This document shows positions 39,691 through 52,062 of a DNA stretch of 64,000 nt, one piece after another. Within the stretch, counting starts at the first letter, position 1. Each line of letters begins with the position of its first letter. The stretch lies in assembly GCF_040214835.1 (NCBI RefSeq), contig NZ_CP157874.1, forward strand, positions 1,740,001 through 1,804,000. The letters are read 5' to 3'. This DNA comes from Pseudomonas asiatica. GTDB lineage: Bacteria > Pseudomonadota > Gammaproteobacteria > Pseudomonadales > Pseudomonadaceae. The notes beneath the pieces were generated by a model. That model did not search any database and was not told the origin of the DNA. It saw only the letters and a list, made by a program, of their open reading frames with translations. The translations under genes and the position numbers were made by a program.

Positions 39691-41619
39691 ATGACCCTGC
39701 TCAAATTCAGCGATGTGTCCCTCGCATTTGGCGCCATGCCGCTGCTGGACAAAGTGTCCTGGCAGATCGCTCGTGGCGAGCGGGTGTGCATCATCGGCCG
39801 CAACGGCACCGGCAAGTCGAGCATGCTGCGCCTGGTCAAGGGCGAGCAGAAGGGCGACGACGGCGAAATCTGGCGCGCCCCGGCCCTGAAGATCGGCGAG
39901 CTGCCGCAGGAACTGCCGGTGGCCGACGAGCGCACGGTGTTCGATGTGGTGGCCGCAGGCCTGGATGGCGTGGGCGAGTTGCTGGCGCAGTTCCACCACC
40001 TGAGCCTGAACATCCAGGGCGATGAAGACCTGGAAAAACTCATGCACGTCCAGCACGAGCTGGAAGCCCGTGACGGCTGGCGCCTGCAGCAGGTGGTGGA
40101 AAGCACCCTCAGCCGCCTGCAGCTGCCGGCCGACAAGACCCTGGCCGAACTGTCCGGTGGCTGGCGCCGCCGCGTGCTGCTGGCCCAGGCGCTGGTGTCG
40201 GAACCCGACCTGCTGCTGCTCGACGAACCGACCAACCACTTGGACATCGGTGCCATCGCCTGGCTCGAAGAGGCCCTGCGCGGCTTCAACGGCGCGGTGC
40301 TGTTCATCACCCACGACCGTTCCTTCCTGCAGAACCTGGCCACCCGCATCCTCGAACTGGACCGCGGCGGCCTGATCGACTGGAACGGCGACTATGCCAG
40401 CTTCCTGGTGCACAAGGAGGCCGCGCTGGCCGCCGAGGAAACCGCCAACGCATTGTTCGACAAGCGTCTGGCCCAGGAAGAAGTGTGGATCCGCCAGGGC
40501 ATCAAGGCTCGCCGCACCCGCAACGAAGGCCGCGTGCGCGCGCTGAAGGCCCTGCGTGTGGAGCGCAGCGAACGCCGCGAGCGCCAGGGCAAGGCCAACA
40601 TCCAGATCGAGGCGGCGGAAAAGTCCGGCAAGCAGGTGATGGTGCTGGAAAACGTCAGCTTCCATCACCCCGACGGGCCTGTGCTGGTCAAGGACTTCTC
40701 CATGGTCCTGCAGCGTGAGGACCGCATCGGCCTGCTGGGCGCCAACGGTACCGGCAAGACCACCCTGCTCAAGCTGATGCTCGGCGACCTGGAGCCGACC
40801 ACCGGCAAGGTCGAGCGCGGCACCAAGCTGGAGGTGGCCTATTTCGACCAGATGCGCCACCAGCTCGACCTGGAAAAAACCGTTATCGACAACCTGGCCG
40901 AAGGCCGCGACTTCATCGAGATCGATGGCCAGAACCGCCATGTGCTGAGCTACCTGGGCGATTTCCTGTTCAGCCCTCAGCGTGCCCGTACGCCGGTCAA
41001 GGCGTTGTCGGGTGGCGAGCGTGCACGGCTGTTGCTGGCCAAGCTGTTCAGCAAACCGGCCAACCTGCTGGTGCTTGACGAACCGACCAACGACCTGGAT
41101 GTGGAAACCCTCGAGCTGCTCGAGGAGGTGCTGTCCAACTACAAGGGCACCGTGCTGATGGTCAGCCACGACCGGGCCTTCCTCGACAACGTCGTCACCA
41201 GCACCCTGGTGTTCGAAGGCGAGGGCAAGGTGCGCGAATACGTCGGTGGTTACGAGGACTGGATTCGCCAGGGTGGCTCGCCGAAGCTGCTGGGCGTGAC
41301 CGAGAGCAAGGGCGGCAAGTCCGAGCTCAACAGCGCGGTGGTGGAGAAGGTCGAGGCCAAGCCGGCGCCTGCGCCTGTTGCAGAGGTGGCCGACGGTTCG
41401 AAGAAGAAGCTCAGCTACAAGCTGCAACGTGAGCTGGAAATGCTGCCGGGGCAGATCGACGAACTGGAGCAGCGCATGGCCGAGGCCCAGGAAGAAGTGA
41501 ATGCGGCGGGCTTCTATCAGCGGCCGATTGCGGAAACCTCGGCAGTGCTGGCCAAGATCGAGAAACTGCAGGGTGAGCTGGATGTGCTGGTGGAGCGCTG
41601 GGCCGAGCTGGAAGGCTGA
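39691..41619 (+). CDS. uup: ABC-F ATPase Uup
   Basis: 642-residue cytoplasmic ABC-F protein: two ATPase domains with Walker A loops GRNGTGKSS and GANGTGKTT, signatures LSGGWRRRVLLAQALVS and LSGGERARLLLAKLF, and Walker B boxes LLLDEPTNHLD and LVLDEPTNDLD. A charged linker lies between the two and a C-terminal coiled coil (about 545-640) is the Uup hallmark. Uup acts on replication/transposition intermediates and ribosomes in E. coli. No membrane domain, so not a transporter. I start at ATG 39691 (MTLLKFSDVSL), with GGAGACC upstream. Confidence 0.9.
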   Translation: MTLLKFSDVSLAFGAMPLLDKVSWQIARGERVCIIGRNGTGKSSMLRLVKGEQKGDDGEIWRAPALKIGELPQELPVADERTVFDVVAAGLDGVGELLAQFHHLSLNIQGDEDLEKLMHVQHELEARDGWRLQQVVESTLSRLQLPADKTLAELSGGWRRRVLLAQALVSEPDLLLLDEPTNHLDIGAIAWLEEALRGFNGAVLFITHDRSFLQNLATRILELDRGGLIDWNGDYASFLVHKEAALAAEETANALFDKRLAQEEVWIRQGIKARRTRNEGRVRALKALRVERSERRERQGKANIQIEAAEKSGKQVMVLENVSFHHPDGPVLVKDFSMVLQREDRIGLLGANGTGKTTLLKLMLGDLEPTTGKVERGTKLEVAYFDQMRHQLDLEKTVIDNLAEGRDFIEIDGQNRHVLSYLGDFLFSPQRARTPVKALSGGERARLLLAKLFSKPANLLVLDEPTNDLDVETLELLEEVLSNYKGTVLMVSHDRAFLDNVVTSTLVFEGEGKVREYVGGYEDWIRQGGSPKLLGVTESKGGKSELNSAVVEKVEAKPAPAPVAEVADGSKKKLSYKLQRELEMLPGQIDELEQRMAEAQEEVNAAGFYQRPIAETSAVLAKIEKLQGELDVLVERWAELEG

Positions 41620-41636
41620 TCGGCGTTAGTCTGACC

Positions 41637-41739
41637 CGGCCATTTCGCGGGTGAACCCGCTCCCACAGGTACTGCGCCGCATTCAACGGCGGCGCGGTCC
41701 CTGTGGGAGCGGGTTCACCCGCGAAGAGGCCAGCACAGG
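41637..41739. repeat. REP inverted pair (CGCGGGTGAACCCGC type)
   Basis: Arms at about 41637-41669 and 41702-41739, convergent between uup and the universal stress gene. The left arm has lost part of the outer consensus (GGCCATTTCG for GGCCTCTTCG). Confidence 0.87.
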
Positions 41740-41744
41740 TTGAA

Positions 41745-42185
41745 TCATTCCTTCTTCTGCAACCGCACCGCCAGTACATCGCACGGCGCACCATGCAGCA
41801 CGTCATTGGCCGTGGACCCCAGCAGCAACGCCAGGCCGTGACGGCCATGGCTGCCGACCACGATCAGGTCGCACTTCTGGTCCTTGGCCAGTTGGTGGAT
41901 TTCCTGGCGCGGCTGGCCATAGGTCAGGTGCGAGTCGCCGCGGTGGATGTCCGGGTATTTGTTGAACAGGCGGTCCATGCGTTCCTTGGCCTGGTCGAAC
42001 TGCTGCTGTTGCAACTGCGACAGGTCCATCGGCACGTCACCGCCGAACGCCATGGCCATCGGCTCGACGATGTGTACCAGCGAAACCTTGGCATTCGACG
42101 GTGCAGCCAGCGCCATGGCACGTTTGATCACCGGGTCGCATTCTTCGGTCAGGTCGACGGCGACCAGAAGATGTTCGTAGGACAT
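41745..42185 (-). CDS. Universal stress protein (UspA family)
   Basis: 146-residue cytoplasmic protein of the Usp alpha/beta fold. The N-terminal strand (MSYEHLLVAVDLTEECDPVI) and the ATP-binding C-terminal motif G2xG9xG (IVVGSHGRHGLALLLGSTANDVLHGAPCDV) are visible, so an ATP-binding role is likely. Start chosen at ATG 42185, with CAGGAG 7 bases upstream, not at 42203. Single gene, convergent with uup. Confidence 0.9.
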   Translation of the reverse strand: MSYEHLLVAVDLTEECDPVIKRAMALAAPSNAKVSLVHIVEPMAMAFGGDVPMDLSQLQQQQFDQAKERMDRLFNKYPDIHRGDSHLTYGQPRQEIHQLAKDQKCDLIVVGSHGRHGLALLLGSTANDVLHGAPCDVLAVRLQKKE

Positions 42186-42295
42186 GAGCGGAACTCCTGA
42201 CAATCGCGATAGAAGAAGTATGGTCGCTTTCGGGCGGGTCTTCCGTGAAAAATGGCTAACCAGCTCATTTGCAACGTTTTATGGGAACTACAGAT

Positions 42296-42733
42296 ATGAC
42301 GGTATTGCTGGTGGTGTCAATCCTCGCGCTGATTCTCAGCCCGCTTTCCTGGTTGCGCACCTCGCGCAAGCAGAGCGAGCAGATGAAGCTGCGCCTGGAG
42401 GCTCGGCGCATGGGTCTGGCCATGCAGCTGGCGCCGCAGCAGTGGCCGCACTGGCTGGAAAAGGAGCCGCCAAGCCCTTGCCCGCAATACCACCGGGCAC
42501 GTCGCCGCGGGCATGAGGACAGCTTCAGCTTCTGGCAGATCACCCCGGGGGTGTGGTGGAACCAGTGGCGTGAACCCTGCGAGGACCCACGCTTCATGGA
42601 GGCCCTGGCGCGCTTGCCGGCGAGTGTCTACAAGGTCGAGGCCGATGCCCGGATGATCGCGCTGTACTGGACCGAGCGGGGCGATACGGCTGTGTTGCAG
42701 GATATTGCCCACGTCCTCGAAACCTTGGCCTGA
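42296..42733 (+). CDS. Small membrane-anchored protein of unknown function
   Basis: 145 residues with an N-terminal hydrophobic helix (MTVLLVVSILALILSPLSWL) that should stay as an anchor or uncleaved signal. A basic, amphipathic stretch follows (RTSRKQSEQMKLRLEARRMGLAMQ), then a Trp-rich soluble domain (QQWPHWLEKEPP, WQITPGVWWNQW, YWTERGD). I do not recognise the family. It is divergent from the universal stress gene and ends before a REP pair. Start at ATG 42296 is preceded by a weak GGGA. Confidence 0.75.
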   Translation: MTVLLVVSILALILSPLSWLRTSRKQSEQMKLRLEARRMGLAMQLAPQQWPHWLEKEPPSPCPQYHRARRRGHEDSFSFWQITPGVWWNQWREPCEDPRFMEALARLPASVYKVEADARMIALYWTERGDTAVLQDIAHVLETLA

Positions 42734-42752
42734 AATTTGCCTTTGCGCGGCC

Positions 42753-42840
42753 TCTGTGGGAGCGGGTTTACCCGCGAAGAAGGCGACTCGGTGGGTGGCA
42801 CCGGCTTTGCCGGTGTTCGCGGGTAAACCCGCTCCCACAG
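42753..42840. repeat. REP inverted pair (CGCGGGTAAACCCGC type)
   Basis: Two exact 25-base arms (42753-42777, 42816-42840) with a 38-base spacer that contains its own GGCACCGGC.TT.GCCGGTG hairpin. Confidence 0.88.
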
Positions 42841-42842
42841 GG

Positions 42843-43369
42843 CCACGCTAAGCCCGCCCATTGGTCTTCTCATCCGAAGGCAAGCACAAAACGACAAAGC
42901 GGCGGCTTGGCCGATCCCCTGAAGGGGTGGGGTGCCAAGTCGCCGCTTTGCGTTCTGCTGCGCAGAAAAGGCCAGGCAGGCCGGGTATGCATTCAAGCAA
43001 GTGCCAGTGTAGCCGTTCGAGGTCACCGCGCAAGGCAAAAGCTGCAGCATTCTCCTGCGGCTCATGGTCAATCGCCGACATGAATGGTCAGCAATCACTG
43101 TCATCATGTTTTGTACCAAGACGCTACAAAATGACCGGAAAGTCGTGTTTTCACCTTGCTCGCGAGCATTTGACAACGCCGATCTTTTCGGAGAATGTGT
43201 GCACACCCAAATCAAACGGGCGTATGAATTGAGCGTTTGTATGTCATGACGCCAAGCCATACTTCCGACTAGCGCGCTGACGGGTGTGCCTGGGGCAGGG
43301 CAGCTAGGCCTGCTTTTGCTGCAGCGATCGGCGTGTACTGTTCAGCTTCCATATCGTGGAGATCAGTTG
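42843..43369. other. Long intergenic region upstream of fadB
   Basis: 527 bases with no supported gene. It contains the strong stem-loop at 42895-42950, a TTGACA -35-like hexamer at 43170, two candidate PsrA half-site arrangements (43138-43151; 43213-43239) and A/T-rich stretches near 43090-43160. This is long for an upstream region in this window and suggests complex control of fadBA or a small RNA. Confidence 0.6.
42895..42950 (+). ncRNA. Unassigned strong stem-loop, possible small RNA end or regulator
   Basis: A 17-bp stem CAAAGCGGCGGCTTGGC (42895-42911) with GCCAAGTCGCCGCTTTG (42934-42950) encloses a 22-base loop, which itself folds as CCCC-TGAA-GGGG. The one imperfect position is G-T on the plus strand (a stable G-U in RNA) but C-A on the minus strand, so the plus-strand transcript is favoured. 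It differs from the REP types here. Confidence 0.4.
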
Positions 43370-45517
<2,148 letters not shown>

Positions 45518-45533
45518 GCGGTCAACGAGCTAG

Positions 45534-46724
<1,191 letters not shown>

Positions 46725-46742
46725 TCGCGTAGCGGGACAGCG

Positions 46743-46773
46743 ACCGGGGCCTTGTGCCCCGGTTTTGTTTTTT
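46743..46773 (+). terminator. Rho-independent terminator of fadBA
   Basis: ACCGGGGC/GCCCCGGT, an 8-bp stem with a CTTGT loop, then TTTGTTTTTT. It lies 19 bases past the fadA stop. Confidence 0.9.
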
Positions 46774-46801
46774 ACAGGTTTTATTCAAGAGGGTGGGCAA
46801 C

Positions 46802-47053
46802 ATGCAGATACAACCAGGCGTATACCGGCATTACAAAGGGCCTGAGTACCGTGTCTTCAGTGTTGCGCGGCACTCCGAGAGCGAAGAGTGGATGGTGTTC
46901 TACCAATGCCTGTATGGTGATTACAGCTTCTGGGTTCGGCCACTTTCGATGTTCCAGGAGTCCGTCGAGGTTGACGGCGAGCAGGTGCCACGCTTTGCTT
47001 TGGTCAAGGCCGAAGAGGGGCTGCCCGGGTTGCTGGGCAAGTCGCACGAGTGA
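46802..47053 (+). CDS. DUF1653-family protein
   Basis: 83-residue small soluble protein with the DUF1653 pattern: an N-terminal PGVYRHYKGPEYRVFSVARHSE block, then WMVFYQCLYGDYSFWVRPLSMF. The fold is beta-rich; function of the family is not known. Start at ATG 46802 is well supported by GAGGGTG 6 bases upstream, and the earlier in-frame codons overlap the fadA terminator. It lies between the fadBA terminator and the topA promoter, so it is its own short unit. Confidence 0.88.
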   Translation: MQIQPGVYRHYKGPEYRVFSVARHSESEEWMVFYQCLYGDYSFWVRPLSMFQESVEVDGEQVPRFALVKAEEGLPGLLGKSHE

Positions 47054-47063
47054 TAGTCCGAAC

Positions 47064-47092
47064 TTGACCTCACACTTTTGCCACTATATATA
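47064..47092 (+). promoter_or_regulatory. Sigma-70 promoter candidate for topA
   Basis: TTGACC (47064-47069), a 17-base spacer and TATATA (47087-47092), 62 bases before the topA ATG. Good match to the housekeeping consensus, in an A/T-rich patch that is rare in this genome. Confidence 0.65.
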
Positions 47093-47153
47093 GCGGTGCC
47101 GCGTCTGGCACCTGACGCGTTTTTCATCTTCAGATTCAGGAATACTCCGATCC

Positions 47154-49763
47154 ATGGGCAAATCGCTGGTCATTGTGGAATCCCCGGCCAAGGCCAAGAC
47201 CATCAACAAGTACCTGGGCAACCAGTACGTGGTGAAGTCGAGTATCGGCCATATCCGAGACCTCCCCACCAGCGGTTCGGCCAGCGCCAGCAAAGAGCCA
47301 GCCGCCAAGCGTGGCAAGGCCGCGGGTGAGGCTCCGGCCCTGTCGCCGAAGGAAAAGGCCCGCCGCCAGCTGGTGGCACGCATGGGCGTCGACCCCGACC
47401 ATGGCTGGAAGGCCAAGTACGAGATCCTGCCTGGCAAGGAAAAGGTGATCGAAGAGCTGCGCCGCCTGGCGAAGGACGCCGACACCATCTATCTCGCAAC
47501 CGACTTGGACCGCGAAGGGGAAGCCATTGCCTGGCACCTGCGCGAGGCCATCGGCGGCGACGACACCCGCTACAAGCGCGTGGTGTTCAACGAAATCACC
47601 AAGAAGGCCATCCAGGAAGCCTTCTCGCAGCCGGGCGAGCTGGATATCGACCGGGTCAACGCGCAGCAGGCGCGGCGTTTCCTCGACCGCGTGGTCGGCT
47701 ACATGGTTTCGCCGCTGCTGTGGGCCAAGATCGCCCGAGGCCTGTCCGCCGGCCGTGTACAGTCGGTGGCGGTGAAGCTGGTGGTGGAGCGCGAGCGCGA
47801 AATCCGCGCGTTCATCCCGGAAGAGTACTGGGAAATCCACGCCGACCTCGGCACCGCCAAGAACGCCAAGGTGCGTTTCGAAGTGGCACGCGAGAAGGGT
47901 GAGGCCTTCAAGCCGCTGAACGAAGCCCAGGCCATGGCGGCGCTGGAGAAGCTCAAGGCTTCCAGCTACAGCGTGGTCAAGCGCGAAGACCGCCCGACCA
48001 GCAGCAAGCCGTCGGCACCGTTCATTACCTCCACCTTGCAGCAGGCCGCCAGCAACCGCCTGGGCTTCGGTGTGAAGAAAACCATGATGATGGCCCAGCG
48101 CTTGTACGAAGCCGGCTACATCACCTACATGCGTACCGACTCCACCAACCTGTCGGCCGACGCCCTGGACATGGCGCGCAGCTACATCGAGCGCGAGTTC
48201 GGCAAGCAGTACCTGCCCGAGGCACCGCTGGTGTACGGCAGCAAGGAAGGCGCCCAGGAGGCGCACGAAGCGATTCGTCCTTCCGACGTGAATACCCACC
48301 CGAGCAAGCTCACTGGCATGGAGCGCGACGCCGAGCGCCTGTACGAGCTGATCTGGCGCCAGTTCCTGGCCTGCCAGATGCCGCCAGCGCAGTACCTGTC
48401 CACCAGCGTCACCGTGGCCGCGGGCGACTTCGAACTGCGTGCCAAGGGCCGTATCCTCAAGTTTGACGGTTACACCCGTGTGCTGCCGCAGCAGAGCAAG
48501 CCTGGCGAAGACGACGTGTTGCCGGAAATGGTCCAGGGCGAAGCGCTGAAGCTGATCCAGATCGACCCGAGCCAGCACTTCACCAAGCCACCGGCGCGCT
48601 TCACCGAAGCCAGCCTGGTCAAGGAAATGGAAAAGCGCGGTATCGGCCGCCCGTCGACCTATGCGGCGATCATCTCGACCATTCAGGACCGTGGCTATGT
48701 GACCCTGCACAACCGCCGCTTCTATTCCGAAAAGATGGGCGACATCGTCACCGAGCGCCTGTCCGAGAGCTTCTCCAACCTGATGGACTACGGCTTTACC
48801 GCCGACATGGAGGAGAACCTCGACGACGTGGCCCAGGGCGAGCGTGACTGGAAGAACGTGCTCGACGAGTTCTACGGCGACTTCAGCAAGAAACTGCAGA
48901 CCGCCGAGTCCAGCGAAGACGGCATGCGCGCCAACCAACCGACCATGACCAACATTCCGTGCAAGGAATGTGGCCGGCCGATGATGATCCGCACTGCCTC
49001 CACCGGCGTGTTCCTCGGTTGCTCGGGCTACAGCCTGCCGCCGAAAGAGCGCTGCAAGGCCACCGTCAACCTGGTGCCGGGCGACGAGATTGCCGCGGAC
49101 GACGAGGGCGAATCGGAATCCCGCGTGTTGCTGGGCAAGCACCGTTGTCCGATCTGCGCCACGGCGATGGATGCCTACCTGCTGGACGAGAAGCACAAGC
49201 TGCACATCTGCGGTAACAACCCGGATTGCGCTGGCTACGAGATCGAGGAAGGCAACTACCGCATCAAGGGTTACGAAGGGCCGAGCCTGGAGTGCGACAA
49301 GTGTGGCAGCGAGATGCAGTTGAAGACTGGCCGTTTCGGCAAGTTCTTCGGTTGCACCAACCCGGCGTGCAAGAACACCCGCAAGCTGCTCAAGAGCGGC
49401 GAGGCGGCGCCACCGAAGATGGACAAGGTGGACATGCCAGAGCTCAAGTGCGAGAAGGTCGACGATACCTACGTGCTGCGTGATGGCGCTTCGGGGCTGT
49501 TCCTGGCCGCCAGCCAGTTCCCCAAGAACCGCGAAACCCGCGCACCGCTGGTGCTGGAGATCGTGCCACACAAGCATGAGATCGATCCGAAGTACCACTT
49601 CCTGTGTGATGCGCCGCAGAAAGACCCGGAAGGCCGCCCGGCGGTGATCCGCTACAGCCGCAAGACCAAGGAGCAGTACGTGCAGTCCGAGGTTGATGGC
49701 AAGCCGACCGGCTGGAAGGCGTTCTACGACGGCAATGCGTGGAAGGTTGAAGACAAGCGCTGA
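47154..49763 (+). CDS. topA: DNA topoisomerase I
   Basis: 869-residue type IA topoisomerase that relaxes negative supercoils. N-terminal TOPRIM domain ([19 protein letters not shown]; acidic triad in [13 protein letters not shown]), then the cleavage/strand-passage domains with catalytic Tyr325 ([13 protein letters not shown]). C-terminal Cys4 zinc ribbons: [22 protein letters not shown] and [10 protein letters not shown] with CTNPACKN. Length matches Pseudomonas TopA (about 868). It stands alone on the plus strand with a sigma-70-like promoter. A REP pair follows. Confidence 0.96.
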   Translation: MGKSLVIVESPAKAKTINKYLGNQYVVKSSIGHIRDLPTSGSASASKEPAAKRGKAAGEAPALSPKEKARRQLVARMGVDPDHGWKAKYEILPGKEKVIEELRRLAKDADTIYLATDLDREGEAIAWHLREAIGGDDTRYKRVVFNEITKKAIQEAFSQPGELDIDRVNAQQARRFLDRVVGYMVSPLLWAKIARGLSAGRVQSVAVKLVVEREREIRAFIPEEYWEIHADLGTAKNAKVRFEVAREKGEAFKPLNEAQAMAALEKLKASSYSVVKREDRPTSSKPSAPFITSTLQQAASNRLGFGVKKTMMMAQRLYEAGYITYMRTDSTNLSADALDMARSYIEREFGKQYLPEAPLVYGSKEGAQEAHEAIRPSDVNTHPSKLTGMERDAERLYELIWRQFLACQMPPAQYLSTSVTVAAGDFELRAKGRILKFDGYTRVLPQQSKPGEDDVLPEMVQGEALKLIQIDPSQHFTKPPARFTEASLVKEMEKRGIGRPSTYAAIISTIQDRGYVTLHNRRFYSEKMGDIVTERLSESFSNLMDYGFTADMEENLDDVAQGERDWKNVLDEFYGDFSKKLQTAESSEDGMRANQPTMTNIPCKECGRPMMIRTASTGVFLGCSGYSLPPKERCKATVNLVPGDEIAADDEGESESRVLLGKHRCPICATAMDAYLLDEKHKLHICGNNPDCAGYEIEEGNYRIKGYEGPSLECDKCGSEMQLKTGRFGKFFGCTNPACKNTRKLLKSGEAAPPKMDKVDMPELKCEKVDDTYVLRDGASGLFLAASQFPKNRETRAPLVLEIVPHKHEIDPKYHFLCDAPQKDPEGRPAVIRYSRKTKEQYVQSEVDGKPTGWKAFYDGNAWKVEDKR

Positions 49764-49778
49764 TCCGTCAGTGCTGTA

Positions 49779-49902
49779 ATTGGGGCCGCTTCGCGCCCCT
49801 TCGCGGGCTTGCCCGCTCCTACAGGTACAGCGCAGGCCTTGGGCTTGATGGAGTTCCTGTGGGAGCGGGCAAGCCCGCGAAGGGACGCAAAGCGGCCCCA
49901 AT
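49779..49902. repeat. REP inverted pair (mixed type)
   Basis: Arms ATTGGGGCCGC...CGCGGGCTTGCCCGCTCC and inverse, 49779-49902. The outer parts pair (ATTGGGGCCGCTT with GCGGCCCCAAT) as does the inner CGCGGGCTTGCCCGC. The core base triplet differs from other REPs here (GGGCTTGCCC against GGGTAAACCC). Confidence 0.87.
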
Positions 49903-49950
49903 CATTTATGATGAGGCTATCCGCCTTGCAGCCTTAGGGAGGGCACTGAA

Positions 49951-50466
49951 ATGGCCCAGGAAATCTACACCCGCACCAATCAGAAACTGTTCTTTGCCGG
50001 CCTCGCCCTGGAGTCCATGGCCAAGGCCGAACAAAGCCAGGCCATGAATGCCCAGGGCCTGGTCCAGGCCGAGCGCGAGTCGGCGCTGTTCCATCTCTAC
50101 GGCGCACTGCTGGGCCTGTGTCATGAAATTGGTGGCTTCTACCGCCTGCCAGTTGTTGCAACGGTCGAGCAAGCACTGGCTGACGATGCGCTGAACGGCA
50201 TCGCCATCCCGGAAGTGGCCGAGCTGCTGGAACTGGCCCGCCAGCGCGAAACCTGGCTGGCGCAAATGCTCAGTGCTTATGCCGATTTGTTCCGACCACC
50301 GGTCGCGAAAAAAGCGCCAAAAACCGACGTCACCCAGCCATTGATCCAGGCGGTCAATCTCGATGAGCCCGAGTATCCGGCGCTGTCGCGTGCCGAACTG
50401 GAAAGCTGGCGCAGCAACCTCAAGGGCCTGGTGAGACGTTTCCGCGACGCGTTGAGTGAGTGCTGA
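49951..50466 (+). CDS. DUF6586-like conserved protein (PA3010 family)
   Basis: 171-residue mostly helical soluble protein with no signal peptide, beginning MAQEIYTRTNQKLFFAGL. It resembles the uncharacterised protein that follows topA in P. aeruginosa. The C-terminal helix has ELESWRSNLKGLVRRFRDAL. Start ATG 49951, with TTAGGGAGG upstream. The topA-sulA neighbourhood suggests nothing specific. Function unknown. Confidence 0.8.
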   Translation: MAQEIYTRTNQKLFFAGLALESMAKAEQSQAMNAQGLVQAERESALFHLYGALLGLCHEIGGFYRLPVVATVEQALADDALNGIAIPEVAELLELARQRETWLAQMLSAYADLFRPPVAKKAPKTDVTQPLIQAVNLDEPEYPALSRAELESWRSNLKGLVRRFRDALSEC

Positions 50467-50516
50467 TAGCTGCTACGGCTGGTACAATACTGGCCTTTCG
50501 CGGAGAACTGCCATTT

Positions 50517-50750
50517 ATGTCTACGTCGTTTCTGGAAATTGTCGAGTTGCCTGATGGCCGCATCGAACTGCGTCGCGCCGAGGATGAGGGCTCTCTGGTA
50601 ACCCTGGATTTCTCGGAAGACGCCAAGGCGTTCCTGCAGGGTCAGCATGTGGAAGTGGCCAAGGCCATGCTCAGCGTGGGCGTGCAGATGGCCGGTCGCC
50701 TGATGGATGGCGAGCTTGAGCGTGATGAAGGGCCGCGTGTGCTGCACTGA
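50517..50750 (+). CDS. Small conserved acidic protein (PA3009-like)
   Basis: 77 residues, acidic and soluble, starting MSTSFLEIVELPDGRIELRRA and ending in an amphipathic helix with EVAKAMLSVGVQMAGRLMDG. I do not recognise a named domain; it matches the position of the small gene between the DUF6586-like gene and sulA in P. aeruginosa. Start at ATG 50517 has CGGAG 8 bases upstream. It may share a transcript with the upstream gene (50-base gap) and converges with sulA. Confidence 0.75.
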   Translation: MSTSFLEIVELPDGRIELRRAEDEGSLVTLDFSEDAKAFLQGQHVEVAKAMLSVGVQMAGRLMDGELERDEGPRVLH

Positions 50751-50786
50751 GGTGCAGCAGGGCATCAGGTTTCATGCAGTGACAGG

Positions 50787-50826
50787 CAAAGCCTGAACAT
50801 CAGCCGAGGCGGATGTTCAGGCTTTG
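50787..50826 (-). terminator. 15-bp hairpin overlapping the sulA stop codon
   Basis: CAAAGCCTGAACATC (50787-50801) pairs with GATGTTCAGGCTTTG (50812-50826). The sulA stop (TGA at 50802-50800) lies on the 3' shoulder of the stem. No T-run follows, so termination strength is uncertain. Confidence 0.5.
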
Positions 50827-51276
50827 TGCGTTTCCGGCACCGGCAGCGCGCAGCAATTGCTGGCGTGCAGTGGCGTTGACGTTGCCCAGCCAGCTGACCA
50901 CGGTGTGGCTGCGGCCCAGGCGCAAGGCTTCGCAGGCCAGTTGAAGCGGGCTCTGATTGCCGCGAGGTTGCAGCAGCAGGATGCGTTCACGGTTGAGCCC
51001 GGCATCGCGTAGCCAGGCCTGGGTCAGGCTTGACGGCGGGGCGATCAGGGTCAGCCAGCGGGTCTCGTCCTCTTCGCTCAGTTCGCGCAGCACGGGTGCC
51101 AGCAGGCTTTGGCAGTGCCCGGGGGCTCCGCGCAGCGACAGTTCGCTGAACAGCTCGGGCTGGCTGCTTTTGCGCGCCACTTCGCTGGTTTTCAGGCCAG
51201 GCAGTACGGGCTGGGCGAGGAATGCTTCGAACAATGGCAACTGGACTTGCTCGGGTGCGTGAATGAACTGCTGCAT
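50800..51276 (-). CDS. sulA: SOS cell division inhibitor SulA
   Basis: 158-residue RecA-fold-like protein that binds FtsZ and blocks division during DNA damage. The family core is visible: LLAPVLRELSEEDETRWLTLIAPPSSL and ILLLQPRGNQSPLQLACEALRLGRSHTVVSWLG. It lies 13 bases downstream of lexA on the same strand, the well-known Pseudomonas lexA-sulA operon, so it is repressed by LexA at the boxes upstream of lexA. The 3' end overlaps a strong hairpin. Confidence 0.92.
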   Translation of the reverse strand: MQQFIHAPEQVQLPLFEAFLAQPVLPGLKTSEVARKSSQPELFSELSLRGAPGHCQSLLAPVLRELSEEDETRWLTLIAPPSSLTQAWLRDAGLNRERILLLQPRGNQSPLQLACEALRLGRSHTVVSWLGNVNATARQQLLRAAGAGNAQSLNIRLG

Positions 51277-51289
51277 GACGCCTCCTGGA

Positions 51290-51898
51290 TCAGCGGCGAA
51301 TGACGCCGACGCTCAAGCCCTCGATCACCAGCTCCTGTTCTTTCAGGTCGACTTCGATGGGGGCGAATTCGGGGTTTTCGGCAAGCAGCCAGACCTTGCT
51401 GCCTTCGCGCTTGAAGCGCTTGACGGTGACTTCGTCGCCGATGCGGGCCACGACGATCTGGCCGTTGCGGGCTTCGCGGCAGGTGTGTACCGCCAGCAGG
51501 TCGCCATCGAAGATGCCGACATCCTTCATGCTCATGCCGTGTACGCGCAGCAGATAGTCGGCCTGGGGGTGGAAGAAGTCGGGGTTGATGTTGCAGGATT
51601 GCTCGATGTGCTGTTCGGCAAGGATCGGCGCACCGGCGGCAACCCGGCCGATGATTGGCAGGCCGCTTTCTTCGGCCTTGGCTTCCAGACCGGGGATGCG
51701 AATACCACGGGAGGCGCCCGGGGTCATCTCGATCGCGCCTTTGCGGGCAAGGGCCTTGAGGTGCTCCTCGGCGGCGTTGGGCGACTTGAAGCCCAGCTCC
51801 TGAGCGATCTCGGCGCGCGTCGGCGGGAAGCCGTTGTCTTCCAGGCAACGCTTGATGAACGCGAGAATTTCGGCTTGGCGTGGCGTCAGTTTCAACAT
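51290..51898 (-). CDS. lexA: LexA SOS repressor
   Basis: 202-residue repressor of the SOS regulon. N-terminal winged helix (about 1-65; [27 protein letters not shown]), autocleavage site between Ala88 and Gly89 (RVAAGAPI), and the Ser/Lys catalytic dyad Ser123 (VHGMSMKD) and Lys160 (DEVTVKRFK). RecA-stimulated self-cleavage is therefore intact. Start at ATG 51898 ([12 protein letters not shown]); the frame extends upstream but crosses the operators. It heads the lexA-sulA operon. P. putida has a second LexA (LexA2) elsewhere. Confidence 0.96.
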   Translation of the reverse strand: MLKLTPRQAEILAFIKRCLEDNGFPPTRAEIAQELGFKSPNAAEEHLKALARKGAIEMTPGASRGIRIPGLEAKAEESGLPIIGRVAAGAPILAEQHIEQSCNINPDFFHPQADYLLRVHGMSMKDVGIFDGDLLAVHTCREARNGQIVVARIGDEVTVKRFKREGSKVWLLAENPEFAPIEVDLKEQELVIEGLSVGVIRR

Positions 51899-51908
51899 GG
51901 TGAGCGCT

Positions 51909-51924
51909 CTGTCTTTTTGTACAG
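51909..51924 (-). promoter_or_regulatory. LexA box 1 of the lexA-sulA promoter
   Basis: CTGTACAAAAAGACAG on the minus strand, a CTGT-N8-ACAG operator 11 bases before the lexA ATG. It is one of a pair, as in E. coli lexA. Confidence 0.9.
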
Positions 51925-51927
51925 TGA

Positions 51928-51943
51928 CTGGGATTATATACAG
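51928..51943 (-). promoter_or_regulatory. LexA box 2 of the lexA-sulA promoter
   Basis: CTGTATATAATCCCAG on the minus strand, 3 bases from box 1 with one mismatch (CCAG for ACAG). The paired operators allow tight autorepression. Confidence 0.88.
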
Positions 51944-52062
51944 TACTGGATGCGCTGCAAGCCAAAACCTGTAATAAACAGCAGCAATGGCGCTTGCAGC
52001 CGCCCGCCTGGCGCTTTTAAATGGCGACCGGCCGGTCACCGAGCCTTGACAGAAGCAGGGCT

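Noticed and set aside
47136..49901. Minus-strand frame of 921 codons opposite topA
   Set aside because: Exact shadow of topA; no motif, low-complexity composition.
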